A DNA stretch of 64,000 bases from the NCBI RefSeq assembly GCF_036746095.1, contig NZ_DAIOEU010000015.1, forward strand, positions 1 through 64,000, given 5' to 3'. This stretch comes from Dyella_B sp036746095. GTDB taxonomy: Bacteria; Pseudomonadota; Gammaproteobacteria; Xanthomonadales; Rhodanobacteraceae. The translations under genes were made by a program, and so were the position numbers. Position 1 is the stretch's first letter. Each line of letters opens with the position of its first letter. Shown in pieces: positions 1 through 6,568 of this stretch. The notes under the pieces were generated by a model that was given only the letters and a program-made list of their open reading frames with translations, did not search any database and was not told the origin of the DNA.

Positions 1-2
1 GC

Positions 3-482
3 CCCTTCGAGATCTTCATCAACTCGAAGAACATGGACCACTTCCAGTGGATCGTCGCGCTCACCCGCATCCTCTCCGCCGTCTTCCGCAAAGGCGGCGA
101 CGTCACCTTCATCGTCGAAGAGCTCAAGGCCGTATTCGACCCGCGCGGCGGCTACTTCAAGGCCGGCGGCGTGTACATGCCCAGCATCGTCGCCGAGATC
201 GGCGCGGTGATCGAGCAGCACATGAAGAACATCGGCCTCATCCACGACCCCGAGATGAGTGATGCCCAGCGTGCGCTGATCGCCGAGAAGCGCGCCGCTT
301 ACGAAAACGCCACTCAAAAAAAAACTGACCTGAGCGTGGTCAGTCCCACGGATGCTGATACCAACGACTCAGCCGGCTTCCCGCCGGGGGCTACGTTGTG
401 TGCGAAGTGCAATACGAAGGCGTTGGTGCTGATGGATGGGTGTCAGACTTGTTTGAATTGTGGGTATTCGAAGTGCGGATAA
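3..482 (+). CDS. nrdJ: Class II (B12-dependent) ribonucleotide reductase, C-terminal part
   Basis: This is the 3' end of a gene that starts before the window; the frame is open from base 3. NrdJ reduces ribonucleotides to deoxyribonucleotides with adenosylcobalamin. The visible part has the TSCPD-type region (GGDVTFIVEEL, then FKAGGVYMPSIVAEIGAVIE) typical of the NrdJ C-terminus. A linker follows, and then a cysteine-rich tail with CAKCNTKALV, CQTCLNCGYSKCG, that is paired Cys-x-x-Cys motifs as in the redox/zinc tail of class II enzymes. The catalytic barrel lies outside the window, so integrity cannot be judged. Base composition is GC-rich like the chromosome, unlike the gene that follows. 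Confidence 0.85.
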   Translation, partial: PFEIFINSKNMDHFQWIVALTRILSAVFRKGGDVTFIVEELKAVFDPRGGYFKAGGVYMPSIVAEIGAVIEQHMKNIGLIHDPEMSDAQRALIAEKRAAYENATQKKTDLSVVSPTDADTNDSAGFPPGATLCAKCNTKALVLMDGCQTCLNCGYSKCG

Positions 483-515
483 AAGACGAGTAAATATCAT
501 CTATAGGGGATGCGC

Positions 516-1364
516 ATGGAAGAACAGGGGGCGCAAGTGGGCGGTGACTCATCGAGAGATCCCGCCTCAATCGCTGGTGGTGCAAGTTCGTCTGTATACG
601 CTGGACAGAGAGTCATAGTTCAGATTCCTGCATCAAATGAAAAACCTTTGTCGAATTATGAATACGTATTCGACTTATTTATTGCACTGGGAACGTTTGT
701 CGTTGCGCTTCTAGCCGTATTCGGAGATAGGTTGCGTGCTTATTTGGCGCGTCCAAAATTGCACATCACAACCACTGCATCCCTTCCCCACGTGGAACTC
801 ACTTCTGAACGTGTATCTTCGGAATCGAGTGAAATTTCGGTCAAAGATCAACTACACCTTCGGATATGTATTACGAACAGAGGTAGATCCATCGCTAAGG
901 CGAGCAGGGTCGTCGTAGATTGTGTTTACAAAACTAGGGATGGTGATCCCGAGTTACACAAAGATGAAATTTTGCCAAGAGTAATTCCTTGGCCGGATGA
1001 TGATAGGCCAATAGATTTGGTTCCAAATTTTCCTTATTTCCTAGAAGTAGCTTGTGTGAAAAGCGAGCAAGCAGAAGGTGTCAGTAAAGATGCGCAGACA
1101 ATCTCTGTTGATAGGCACTGTCTTCATCTTAGTTTTTTGAGAGGCTCTCAGTCGCAGTCTAAAGGCGAGTATATGAAAGTTGGCCTCGGGAGAGTGGTTC
1201 TCCCTATTACTATATTTTCAGAGAATATTCGCCGGCCAATTAAATACTATGTTTCAATCTATTGGGCAGGAAGCTCTGCTAAAGACTACGGTAATAATTC
1301 GAAGTTCGACTTCGCCGTCTTAACCGTTTCTGAGGCTAAGGAAAAATTTAAGGAAGTAACATGA
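516..1364 (+). CDS. AT-rich single-pass membrane protein of unknown function
   Basis: I do not recognise this protein (about 282 residues). A Ser/Gly/Ala-rich N-terminus leads to one clear membrane segment near residues 50-68 (FDLFIALGTFVVALLAVFG). A soluble domain of about 200 residues follows, rich in beta-like stretches (HLRICITNRGRSIAKASRVV), resembling soluble domains that pack as a beta-sandwich. The ATG at 516 is preferred over 510 because AGGGG lies 6 bases upstream of 516. The stop overlaps the next start (ATGA), so the two genes are translationally coupled. The gene is much more AT-rich than its neighbours, which suggests transfer. With the Cas2-like partner it may form a small accessory, possibly defence, module; that is inference. 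Confidence 0.7.
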   Translation: MEEQGAQVGGDSSRDPASIAGGASSSVYAGQRVIVQIPASNEKPLSNYEYVFDLFIALGTFVVALLAVFGDRLRAYLARPKLHITTTASLPHVELTSERVSSESSEISVKDQLHLRICITNRGRSIAKASRVVVDCVYKTRDGDPELHKDEILPRVIPWPDDDRPIDLVPNFPYFLEVACVKSEQAEGVSKDAQTISVDRHCLHLSFLRGSQSQSKGEYMKVGLGRVVLPITIFSENIRRPIKYYVSIYWAGSSAKDYGNNSKFDFAVLTVSEAKEKFKEVT

Positions 1365-1636
1365 AACTAATGTTGATAGATTACGATCTCAAAGCGCCTG
1401 GAAGAAATTACAATGCATTGCAGGAGGCTATTAAGGCCTCGCCTGGCTGGTGGCACTATATGGAATCGAATTGGGTGGTCGCGACCAACGAAACTGTGCG
1501 GGATCTACAGTCTAAATTAAATGCATTAATCGACGCCAATGACAGATTGTTAATTGTTGATATTAGTAATTGCGAGGTCGGAGGGTGGCTGCCTCGTGAT
1601 GCATGGGATTGGCTGAAAAAAAATGGTGCCAGATAA
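1361..1636 (+). CDS. SinR-family / Cas2-like small protein
   Basis: A 91-residue protein. It starts with a hydrophobic first strand and an acidic/aromatic turn (MKLMLIDYDL), then YNALQEAIKA, WWHYMESNWVV and a C-terminal strand LLIVDIS. This order of strand, helix, strand matches small proteins annotated as SinR family, which share the ferredoxin-like fold of Cas2 and VapD ribonucleases. No CRISPR repeats or other cas genes are present, so a CRISPR role is unlikely. It overlaps the upstream membrane-protein gene by 4 bases (ATGA) and shares its AT-rich composition. Nuclease activity is possible but not shown by the sequence. Confidence 0.55.
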   Translation: MKLMLIDYDLKAPGRNYNALQEAIKASPGWWHYMESNWVVATNETVRDLQSKLNALIDANDRLLIVDISNCEVGGWLPRDAWDWLKKNGAR

Positions 1637-1782
1637 CGTTTGCGAAGACGGTTCCAAAGAAGGTTTCCGCAAATATAGGGGTCAGGTTGAGTTATTGGTA
1701 GCAAGTCTGTTCCCATGAGTGGCTGGCCGCATCAACGTAGTCTGGATTTCAGAATAAATCTTTAGGGAAAGAAGGTTTGCAA

Positions 1783-2166
1783 ATGCACAAGCACGCGCAC
1801 GGCCATAGGCCATTCAAGCAGCAAAAGAAAGGTTGGGAAGCCAAAGACACATCTGTCGCTCCCATTTCTGTTCAAGACGCACTTCGCAAAGCCATGGTGC
1901 TGGAAGCCGTCCCTGTTACAAGCTTCGACGACTTGTTGTGGATCATGGCGCAGGAATCCAGCGGCGTCGTGGACGCGCGAAATCCGGCTTCCACAGCGCG
2001 CGGCTTATATCAACTGCTTCGCCCGCAATACGGACTCAATCCCCATGGCGAAAAGTCATTCGGGAATGCGGTCGAGGAATGCCAGGGCGGTATCCGCTAC
2101 ATCATGGGTAGATACCACACGGCGAGTCTGGCGCGGGCATTCTGGGAAAAACATCATTGGTACTAA
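1783..2166 (+). CDS. Small transglycosylase/lysozyme-like protein, candidate cell-wall effector
   Basis: A 127-residue protein without signal peptide. After a His/Lys-rich N-terminus (MHKHAHGHRPFKQQKKG) comes an SLT-type transglycosylase core: LLWIMAQESSG with the likely catalytic Glu near residue 58, then STARGLYQL, and a C-terminal GIRYIMGRYHTASLARAFW ending in KHHWY. That ending is common in phage-type and secretion-effector lysozymes. ATG 1783 is chosen because GAAGG sits 7 bases upstream; an in-frame TTG at 1777 is less likely. The next gene, 3 bp downstream, codes for a secreted protein. Lack of a signal peptide plus a periplasmic partner suggests an exported peptidoglycan-cutting effector with immunity protein, but phage origin is an alternative. 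Confidence 0.6.
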   Translation: MHKHAHGHRPFKQQKKGWEAKDTSVAPISVQDALRKAMVLEAVPVTSFDDLLWIMAQESSGVVDARNPASTARGLYQLLRPQYGLNPHGEKSFGNAVEECQGGIRYIMGRYHTASLARAFWEKHHWY

Positions 2167-2169
2167 AAA

Positions 2170-2640
2170 ATGAAGCGTATTCTTATCGCTGTCCTCAGCA
2201 TGATGGTTTTCTGTCACGGGTTGGCATTCGCCGGTGAATCGGCCCCAATATTTGGTGACTTCCCCGCACAGCCGTTCAAAGGTCGGCCTGCGAAGCTGCA
2301 AATCGTTTCCGCCAAAGACCGCGAATACGCCACACGCCTGCGCCAACTAAGCGGGCGTAAGCCCAACTTCGGCGGGCATTACACGCTGGTCAGCTGGGGC
2401 TGTGGTGCCTCTTGTGTCATGGGTGCGGCGATCGATGCGCAAAGCGGCAAAGTGGTCTGGCTTCCTTTCACCATCTGTTGCTGGGATTTCAACGTGAGCG
2501 AGCCCTTGGAGTTCCATCGCGACAGTCGCTTGCTTATCGCCCACGGCAGCCGTAACGAAAGTGGCGGCGGCGACTATTACTATCAGATCGAACCATCTGG
2601 CTTCGTGCTCGTGAAAGCCTACGAGAAGGAACAGAAGTAG
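2170..2640 (+). CDS. Secreted conserved protein, possible immunity partner
   Basis: A 156-residue protein with a clear signal peptide (hydrophobic residues 4-20, cleavage after AFA near residue 21). The mature part has the motif PNFGGHYTLVSWGCGASC, then a strand of the GAAIDAQSGKVVWLP type and later an HRDSRLLIAHG stretch. It belongs to a recurring family of small periplasmic hypothetical proteins with GHY..WGCG.SC; I know no assigned function. Four Cys residues could form disulfides. It begins 3 bp after the transglycosylase-like gene, so the two are surely co-transcribed. An immunity role against that enzyme is inferred only from order and location. The 3' third of the gene is repeated in degraded form near 3515-3670. 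Confidence 0.6.
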   Translation: MKRILIAVLSMMVFCHGLAFAGESAPIFGDFPAQPFKGRPAKLQIVSAKDREYATRLRQLSGRKPNFGGHYTLVSWGCGASCVMGAAIDAQSGKVVWLPFTICCWDFNVSEPLEFHRDSRLLIAHGSRNESGGGDYYYQIEPSGFVLVKAYEKEQK

Positions 2641-2667
2641 ATATCAATCAGGGGCGTCAGACCTTAT
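2483..2667 (+). repeat. Direct repeat, left copy (3' end of secreted-protein gene)
   Basis: This stretch covers the last third of the secreted-protein gene and about 25 bases beyond its stop. It is closely similar to the right copy at about 3515-3697. Both share the long block ending in GAACAGAAGTAGATAT, followed by TCAGGGG and TTATGAA. The two copies enclose the Tse2/Tsi2-like genes. Confidence 0.85.
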
Positions 2668-2888
2668 GAAGCAAGCTCCACCAGGATATGAAAAACGGTT
2701 CCAGGCTCACTTCGGAAGCGGGCGCGAAAATCCAAGTCGGCCGGGCTCGCTTCTGAAGCATATGCGGGGCAGGGCAGCATGGGTCGGGTTACTCTTGTAA
2801 CAATTCCAGCTCTAATTTGGGGCTCAAGTAGATCAACTTGTTGCCATCTACCGAAGTAGATTCGGCAGCAAAAACGCAGGGAGGAGCC

Positions 2889-3314
2889 ATGGGATCAGGG
2901 CAATATTTGGTGCGAATAGAGGCTTCGATGAAGATTGACATCGACCTCTATCGAGGTGGCAATGCTACGTCGCCGCGATTCGATAACGTCCGGGACAAGG
3001 ACATCATCAAAGTCAAAGACCCGCAGTCTGGCCTTATCAAGGTCAAGGGTATGTCCGGTGGCATATCGACGTTCACCGCTCCGCGCCCAGAGCCAAATTG
3101 GTGGTGGATCAAGGCGGGAACTATAGTTCCGCATGGATTGGTGGTGACCCGCGACACAACGAATCCAAAAACAGGCATAACGCACTACACCATTCGACCT
3201 TCGGAAGATATGTTGCTGACGGCGTATACCGAGCAGCTATGCAGCCTGTTGGATGTATCCAAGCTGCCTATCGAAGAAGCCATTGCTCGTGGCGGTCGCT
3301 GGATAAACTGCTGA
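2889..3314 (+). CDS. Tse2-like toxin (ADP-ribosyltransferase-fold)
   Basis: A 141-residue protein. It matches the layout of Pseudomonas aeruginosa Tse2, a toxin of the type VI secretion system that acts in the cytoplasm: IDLYRGG (19-24), PRFDNVRDKDI (29-39), GGISTF (57-62, against GGTSVF in Tse2), an AGTIVPHGL segment (76-84) and THYTIRPSEDM (98-108, against THYTIMPAKPM in Tse2). The conserved His of THYTI is present. The start at 2889 is set by GGAGGAG 4-10 bases upstream; an earlier in-frame ATG at 2838 has no such site. A small acidic helical gene follows after 10 bp, as Tsi2 follows Tse2. No T6SS structural genes are in the window. The match is from remembered sequence, not an alignment run. 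Confidence 0.7.
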   Translation: MGSGQYLVRIEASMKIDIDLYRGGNATSPRFDNVRDKDIIKVKDPQSGLIKVKGMSGGISTFTAPRPEPNWWWIKAGTIVPHGLVVTRDTTNPKTGITHYTIRPSEDMLLTAYTEQLCSLLDVSKLPIEEAIARGGRWINC

Positions 3315-3324
3315 GGAAAAAGAT

Positions 3325-3510
3325 ATGGAATGGGCTGAGATCAACTGCATCATCGAAGCGCTCGAAGCGTTGATAGAAAAGTACAACACGCTCCTTGAAA
3401 GCGGCGCGCAGAACGAAGACGACAAATCTGATACCAGCAATGACCTAGCGTATGCAGAGATACTTCTTGGTAAGTATGAAGCTATGCGGGAAAAGGCAGC
3501 ACAAGGCTGA
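3325..3510 (+). CDS. Tsi2-like immunity protein
   Basis: A 61-residue acidic protein predicted to be two helices joined by an acidic loop (first helix about residues 3-25, loop SGAQNEDDKSD, second helix about 36-60 with LLGKYEAM). Tsi2, the immunity protein to Tse2, is a 77-residue helical dimer with the same helix-acidic loop-helix order. A good ribosome binding site (GAGGAAAAAG) precedes the ATG. It lies 10 bp after the Tse2-like gene on the same strand, so toxin and antidote are made together. Assignment depends mostly on the neighbour and general shape. Confidence 0.6.
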   Translation: MEWAEINCIIEALEALIEKYNTLLESGAQNEDDKSDTSNDLAYAEILLGKYEAMREKAAQG

Positions 3511-3514
3511 GAGT

Positions 3515-3670
3515 GGGGCTTCAACGTGAGCGAACCCTTGGAGTTCCATCGCGACAGTCCCTTGCTTATCGTCCACGGCAGTCGCAATTAAATTGGCGGC
3601 GGCAACTATTGGTATCAATCGGCCGTCCGGCTTCGTGCTCGTGAAAGCCTACGAGAAGGAACAGAAGTAG
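3515..3670 (+). pseudogene. Degraded copy of the 3' end of the secreted-protein gene
   Basis: This is a truncated duplicate of bases about 2483-2640. It keeps the run from TTCAACGTGAGCGA through GTGCTCGTGAAAGCCTACGA to the same TAG stop. It has lost its 5' two thirds, carries an in-frame stop (CGC AAT TAA where the intact copy has CGT AAC GAA) and has small indels. It cannot make a functional protein. Remnants of immunity genes are common in effector/immunity islands, which supports but does not prove that role for the intact copy. Confidence 0.8.
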
Positions 3671-3697
3671 ATATTCTGTCAGGGGGATTTTATGAAT
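3515..3697 (+). repeat. Direct repeat, right copy
   Basis: Right partner of the repeat at 2483-2667. It covers the pseudogene and the leader of the next gene: TAGATAT, then TCAGGGG and TTATGAA, where the ATG is the start of the zinc-finger membrane protein. Recombination between the copies would remove the Tse2/Tsi2-like pair exactly. Confidence 0.8.
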
Positions 3698-4054
3698 TGC
3701 TTCAACCATCCAGGCACGGTGGCTCTGGGGAATTGCAAAGCATGCGCCAAAGGTCTTTGCCATGAGTGCATCGTCGACCTGGGGCATGGCCTGTCGTGCA
3801 AAGGTGAGCATGAGGCAACTGTGCAGCTCTATCACGACATGCTCAAGCGGAATCAGCGAATTGTTGCCGCTGCCCCGAAAAACATCTTGATAGCGCCGAT
3901 TTTTTACGCCTTCATGGGAGCGGTGTTTATAGCCTGGGGGCTTTCGTCGCCAAGCGGAGTGCTGGATTTCACGGTCCTCCTTGGCGTTGGATTTCTCGTC
4001 TTTGCCTTTGCTTGTTATCGACAGTCCCGGAAGGCGATTGCTCGTCGTACATAA
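3692..4054 (+). CDS. B-box-type zinc-finger membrane protein
   Basis: A 120-residue protein. The N-terminus has a metal-binding pattern like a B-box zinc finger: C3, H6, C15, C18, C23, C26, then a His and a further Cys (CFNHPGTVALGNCKACAKGL, CHECIVDLGHG). Two membrane segments follow at about residues 68-86 and 92-110. The ribosome binding site AGGGGG lies 6 bases upstream. Short bacterial proteins with this build are usually unannotated; a regulatory or membrane-linked protein-binding role is possible. It is followed after 18 bp by another membrane protein gene. Confidence 0.65.
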   Translation: MNCFNHPGTVALGNCKACAKGLCHECIVDLGHGLSCKGEHEATVQLYHDMLKRNQRIVAAAPKNILIAPIFYAFMGAVFIAWGLSSPSGVLDFTVLLGVGFLVFAFACYRQSRKAIARRT

Positions 4055-4072
4055 ATTAGCAAAGGGGGAGTT

Positions 4073-4762
4073 ATGGAAGACGATCTCGTACGACGCTTCA
4101 CGCAAATGTCGGATGACGAATTACAGCAATATGCCGCTTCAGTGAAGCTCGACGGGTCCGCGCTCGGCATGTTGACGGCGGAGTTGAGCCGAAGGGATTT
4201 GCTACCCGTTGGCGCAACCGATGCTTTCCGCGGCGGAAACGAAACTGGTGGAATCTCGCCTGCCTATCGGCAGCTCGTGCGCGGCCTTTCACCGCTCAAT
4301 GCGCAAATTCTGCTTGGTCGCCTGCATGCCGAAAGCGTTGACGCGCACCTGTCCGGCGCGAATGTCGTGCACGTCGATCCATTGTGGTTCTATGCCCTGG
4401 GCGGCGTTCGCATCTTCGTGCGCAGGGAGCATCTGGCCGTCGCATTCGAAGTGCTTAACGCAACCTGGAAAGGAGACTATGAGGTAGCGGAGCAGGAAGA
4501 CGAAGTGACCCCAGATAGTGGCAGCCTCAGCCGTAAACGCCTGCTAGGCCGGAGGATCGTGTTGGGTGTGGCTTTGTCAATTGGTGGGTTATCGCTCGCA
4601 GCTCTGTGGTGGCCGTCGTGCAGGCAATTCTTCCATCCCACTGTACCGGTGCCCCGCATCAGTGTTTTGGGGAGAGGACTGGCTAGCCTGCTTCTGTTGG
4701 CCTATGTTGGCTTCTGGTTGCTTTTTGTTGAAGGCGTGATTAGACGTCAGAAAGGGGCGTAA
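4073..4762 (+). CDS. DUF2007-type membrane protein
   Basis: A 229-residue protein. The N-terminal part is a helical segment (MSDDELQQYAASVKLDGSA). Residues about 75-130 look like the DUF2007 putative signal-transducing domain (SPLNAQILLGRLHAESVDAH, then VRIFVRREHLAVAFEVLN). Two membrane segments follow at about 160-182 and 203-222. GGGGGAG lies just upstream of ATG 4073. It is spaced 18 bp from the gene before and 4 bp from the hydrolase gene after, so the three are probably one operon. No biochemical role is known for the family. Confidence 0.65.
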   Translation: MEDDLVRRFTQMSDDELQQYAASVKLDGSALGMLTAELSRRDLLPVGATDAFRGGNETGGISPAYRQLVRGLSPLNAQILLGRLHAESVDAHLSGANVVHVDPLWFYALGGVRIFVRREHLAVAFEVLNATWKGDYEVAEQEDEVTPDSGSLSRKRLLGRRIVLGVALSIGGLSLAALWWPSCRQFFHPTVPVPRISVLGRGLASLLLLAYVGFWLLFVEGVIRRQKGA

Positions 4763-4766
4763 TGCT

Positions 4767-5639
4767 ATGACCTCGGCAACCAAGAGCTGGTTGCTTAAGA
4801 CACTGGGCGCTGCGGTCCTCGCCGCCGTTTTCTACTTTGCACTCCCGGCGGCTCTCATCCATTGGCGTCTCGATCGCCTGATTTTTTCCTCCCAGTCGCA
4901 CGACACTACCCACGAATCGCAGCGCTACCGCATCGCCGTAGGCAACGACGCCAACATTGCCGTCCGCCGATACAACGGTAGCGGCAGCGCATGCATTTTC
5001 TTCTTTCCCGGCCAGCATGGCGGTATCGGCACCTACGAGCGCACGCTCTTTCCCTACCTGCGCACGAGCGGAGCGGCAGTTTTCGCAGTTTCCTATCCGG
5101 GCCAGGACGGTTCTGGCGGCCAAGCACGCCTCGCATTGCTTTTTGATCAAGTCGAAAACGCAGTCAGGGCCGTCGCTCACACCGCAAACTGCGACCTCAG
5201 CCAAAGCGTTTTCATTGGCCGGTCACTTGGCGCAACCGTTGCACTGCTGGAAGCGGAGCGGATCCGGCCCGCAGGTGTCGTAGTTGATGGCCTGGGCGCC
5301 AGTCTCGCCGTGGTTATTCGTGCGTGGATCGCTCGTCATCCGCTGGCACGTGGCTGGCAGCTGTTACCCATCCAGCGGCTTTTGGGCGGACACCTCTATC
5401 CCGTGTCTCTTGTGCTTGCGCGCCTGACCGATATTCCCATCGCCGTGTTCCAGGGAACTGCTGATGACGTCACGCCCTTTTCCGAGGCGCAGGCGGTTGT
5501 ACAAGGGCATGCAAACGTCACGTTCTACCCGGTGCAGGGTGGCCGCCACGATAACAGCTACCTGTTGGCGCGACCGCAATATCTGCAGGTCTTGCACGCG
5601 ATGACACGGACTCAACACGAAGGCGTCGTGCGACGTTGA
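4767..5639 (+). CDS. Membrane-anchored alpha/beta hydrolase
   Basis: A 290-residue protein with an uncleaved N-terminal anchor (residues about 9-30) and an alpha/beta hydrolase fold behind it. The nucleophile elbow is GRSLG with Ser153. The acid is Asp233 or Asp234 in QGTADDVTPF, and the base is His261 in QGGRHDNSYL. An HG-type oxyanion segment (FFFPGQHGG) lies near residue 80. This looks like the serine aminopeptidase S33/BAAT-type group that includes Bem46-like hydrolases. Substrate is unknown; an ester or lipid at the membrane surface is a guess. It is the last gene of the group starting at 3692. Confidence 0.8.
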   Translation: MTSATKSWLLKTLGAAVLAAVFYFALPAALIHWRLDRLIFSSQSHDTTHESQRYRIAVGNDANIAVRRYNGSGSACIFFFPGQHGGIGTYERTLFPYLRTSGAAVFAVSYPGQDGSGGQARLALLFDQVENAVRAVAHTANCDLSQSVFIGRSLGATVALLEAERIRPAGVVVDGLGASLAVVIRAWIARHPLARGWQLLPIQRLLGGHLYPVSLVLARLTDIPIAVFQGTADDVTPFSEAQAVVQGHANVTFYPVQGGRHDNSYLLARPQYLQVLHAMTRTQHEGVVRR

Positions 5640-5846
5640 TCCATGCCCCGCAAGAAACGACATGCCATGCGATGGCGCAATGGGCACGCTTGATCGACTC
5701 AGCCGGCAGTCTTGCGCGGGTCAATCACATGCACCGTCTGCAACCTCATGGCGCCGCGGTGCGCCTCACGCTGTAGGTTTTCCCCAAGGCATTCCATCAC
5801 TCGCTTCTGACAGACGCCAAGCTCGCTTTTGTGCGAAGGTGCGGCT

Positions 5847-5888
5847 GTCGGGCGTGTGCATCCGTGTGATGACCGCGACACGCCCGAC
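5847..5888 (+). repeat. Perfect 11-bp inverted repeat
   Basis: GTCGGGCGTGT at 5847-5857 pairs exactly with ACACGCCCGAC at 5878-5888 around a 20-base loop. No T-run follows, so it is not a standard terminator. Confidence 0.75.
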
Positions 5889-5903
5889 ATGAAGTGAAGT
5901 AGC

Positions 5904-5937
5904 GCGGATCACCTGGGCTGGACCCCAGGCAATCCGC
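5904..5937 (+). repeat. Hairpin ahead of small ORF
   Basis: GCGGAT..CCTGGG pairs with CCCAGG..ATCCGC, with a two-base mismatch inside the stem and a short loop. It lies 16 bases after the first inverted repeat and about 20 bases before the AGGAG site of the ORF at 5968. Confidence 0.7.
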
Positions 5938-5967
5938 TGGCCACCACAAACTTACCAGGAGTCAATG

Positions 5968-6099
5968 ATGGTTAGATCGAATCATACGGCACCCGCACAC
6001 TCACGTGCCCCCGCCATGGTGCTTTTTCCCTACTTCACCGCCGCGCGGGCCGCGCGACGTCGAGCCCAAGTGGGCACTCGCCGAACCGGAAGCAGCTGA
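5968..6099 (+). CDS. Possible small basic protein (43 aa)
   Basis: A short open frame with AGGAG 6 bases upstream of the second of two adjacent ATGs (5965, 5968). The product is rich in Ala and Arg (FTAARAARRRAQ) and has no family I know. It sits just after two hairpins. The ribosome binding site is the main support; the composition could also be chance. Confidence 0.3.
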   Translation: MVRSNHTAPAHSRAPAMVLFPYFTAARAARRRAQVGTRRTGSS

Positions 6100-6185
6100 T
6101 TCCGATAAAGCGAGCAGGATTTTTTCCTGAGAGCCCTTCACGCCGCGCGCAATACGCGGCGTGACCTAAGCGTATGGAGATTGCT

Positions 6186-6455
6186 ATGGATGACATGCAA
6201 GGCGGCCACTGCGGGCCGCAGCTTTATCTATTGTCCGAAGCCGGCTACGAAAGCCTCAGAGACCTGCAAGCCATGTTGACCGTGATGGCGCAGATTGCCT
6301 ACTGCGCAGACAGCGACGATGGCAGCACCGCGTTGGTTCTTGGCCGCGCCGAACTCAGCTTTGTGTTCGAAGCGATCAACGGCCGTATCGACGACGTACT
6401 CAACCGCCTCGGCGAGGAAAACGGTATCGGTTCGCGCCGTCCCGTGTGGCAGTAG
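6186..6455 (+). CDS. XAC0095-family small protein
   Basis: An 89-residue protein. The pattern YLLSEAGYESLRDLQAML, then a short acidic stretch and LSFVFEAINGRIDDVLN, fits the XAC0095-like family of small helical proteins found in multiple copies in Xanthomonadales. Function is unknown. ATG 6186 is preferred over 6174 because GGAG lies 5 bases before it. A perfect hairpin (CACGCCGCG..CGCGGCGTG, about 6139-6163) sits just upstream. Confidence 0.6.
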   Translation: MDDMQGGHCGPQLYLLSEAGYESLRDLQAMLTVMAQIAYCADSDDGSTALVLGRAELSFVFEAINGRIDDVLNRLGEENGIGSRRPVWQ

Positions 6456-6568
6456 GTATCAAGCCCGCTGGGCTCGCGCCAGGCGATGGGCCACATCGCC
6501 GTCACGCATGCGTTTCGCGTCGCGCGAGAAGGCAGGGTTTCCCCGCATCCGTGCACTCCTCTTATCGT

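Larger units (their letters stand above)
5640..5967. other. Non-coding spacer with two hairpins
   Basis: About 330 bases without a convincing gene. Its right half holds two inverted repeats in tandem (5847-5888 and 5904-5937), ending 30 bases before a small ORF with a good ribosome binding site. This could be a structured leader or a small RNA. Confidence 0.5.

Noticed and set aside
1361..1636. CRISPR adaptation (cas2) interpretation
   Set aside because: The protein resembles Cas2 in fold but no repeats, cas1 or other cas genes are in the window.
2666..2800. 44-codon ORF after the secreted-protein gene (starts MKQAPPGYEKRF)
   Set aside because: Its start lies at the edge of the repeated segment, AGGGG is too far away, and nothing family-like is seen. 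Left out as likely chance.
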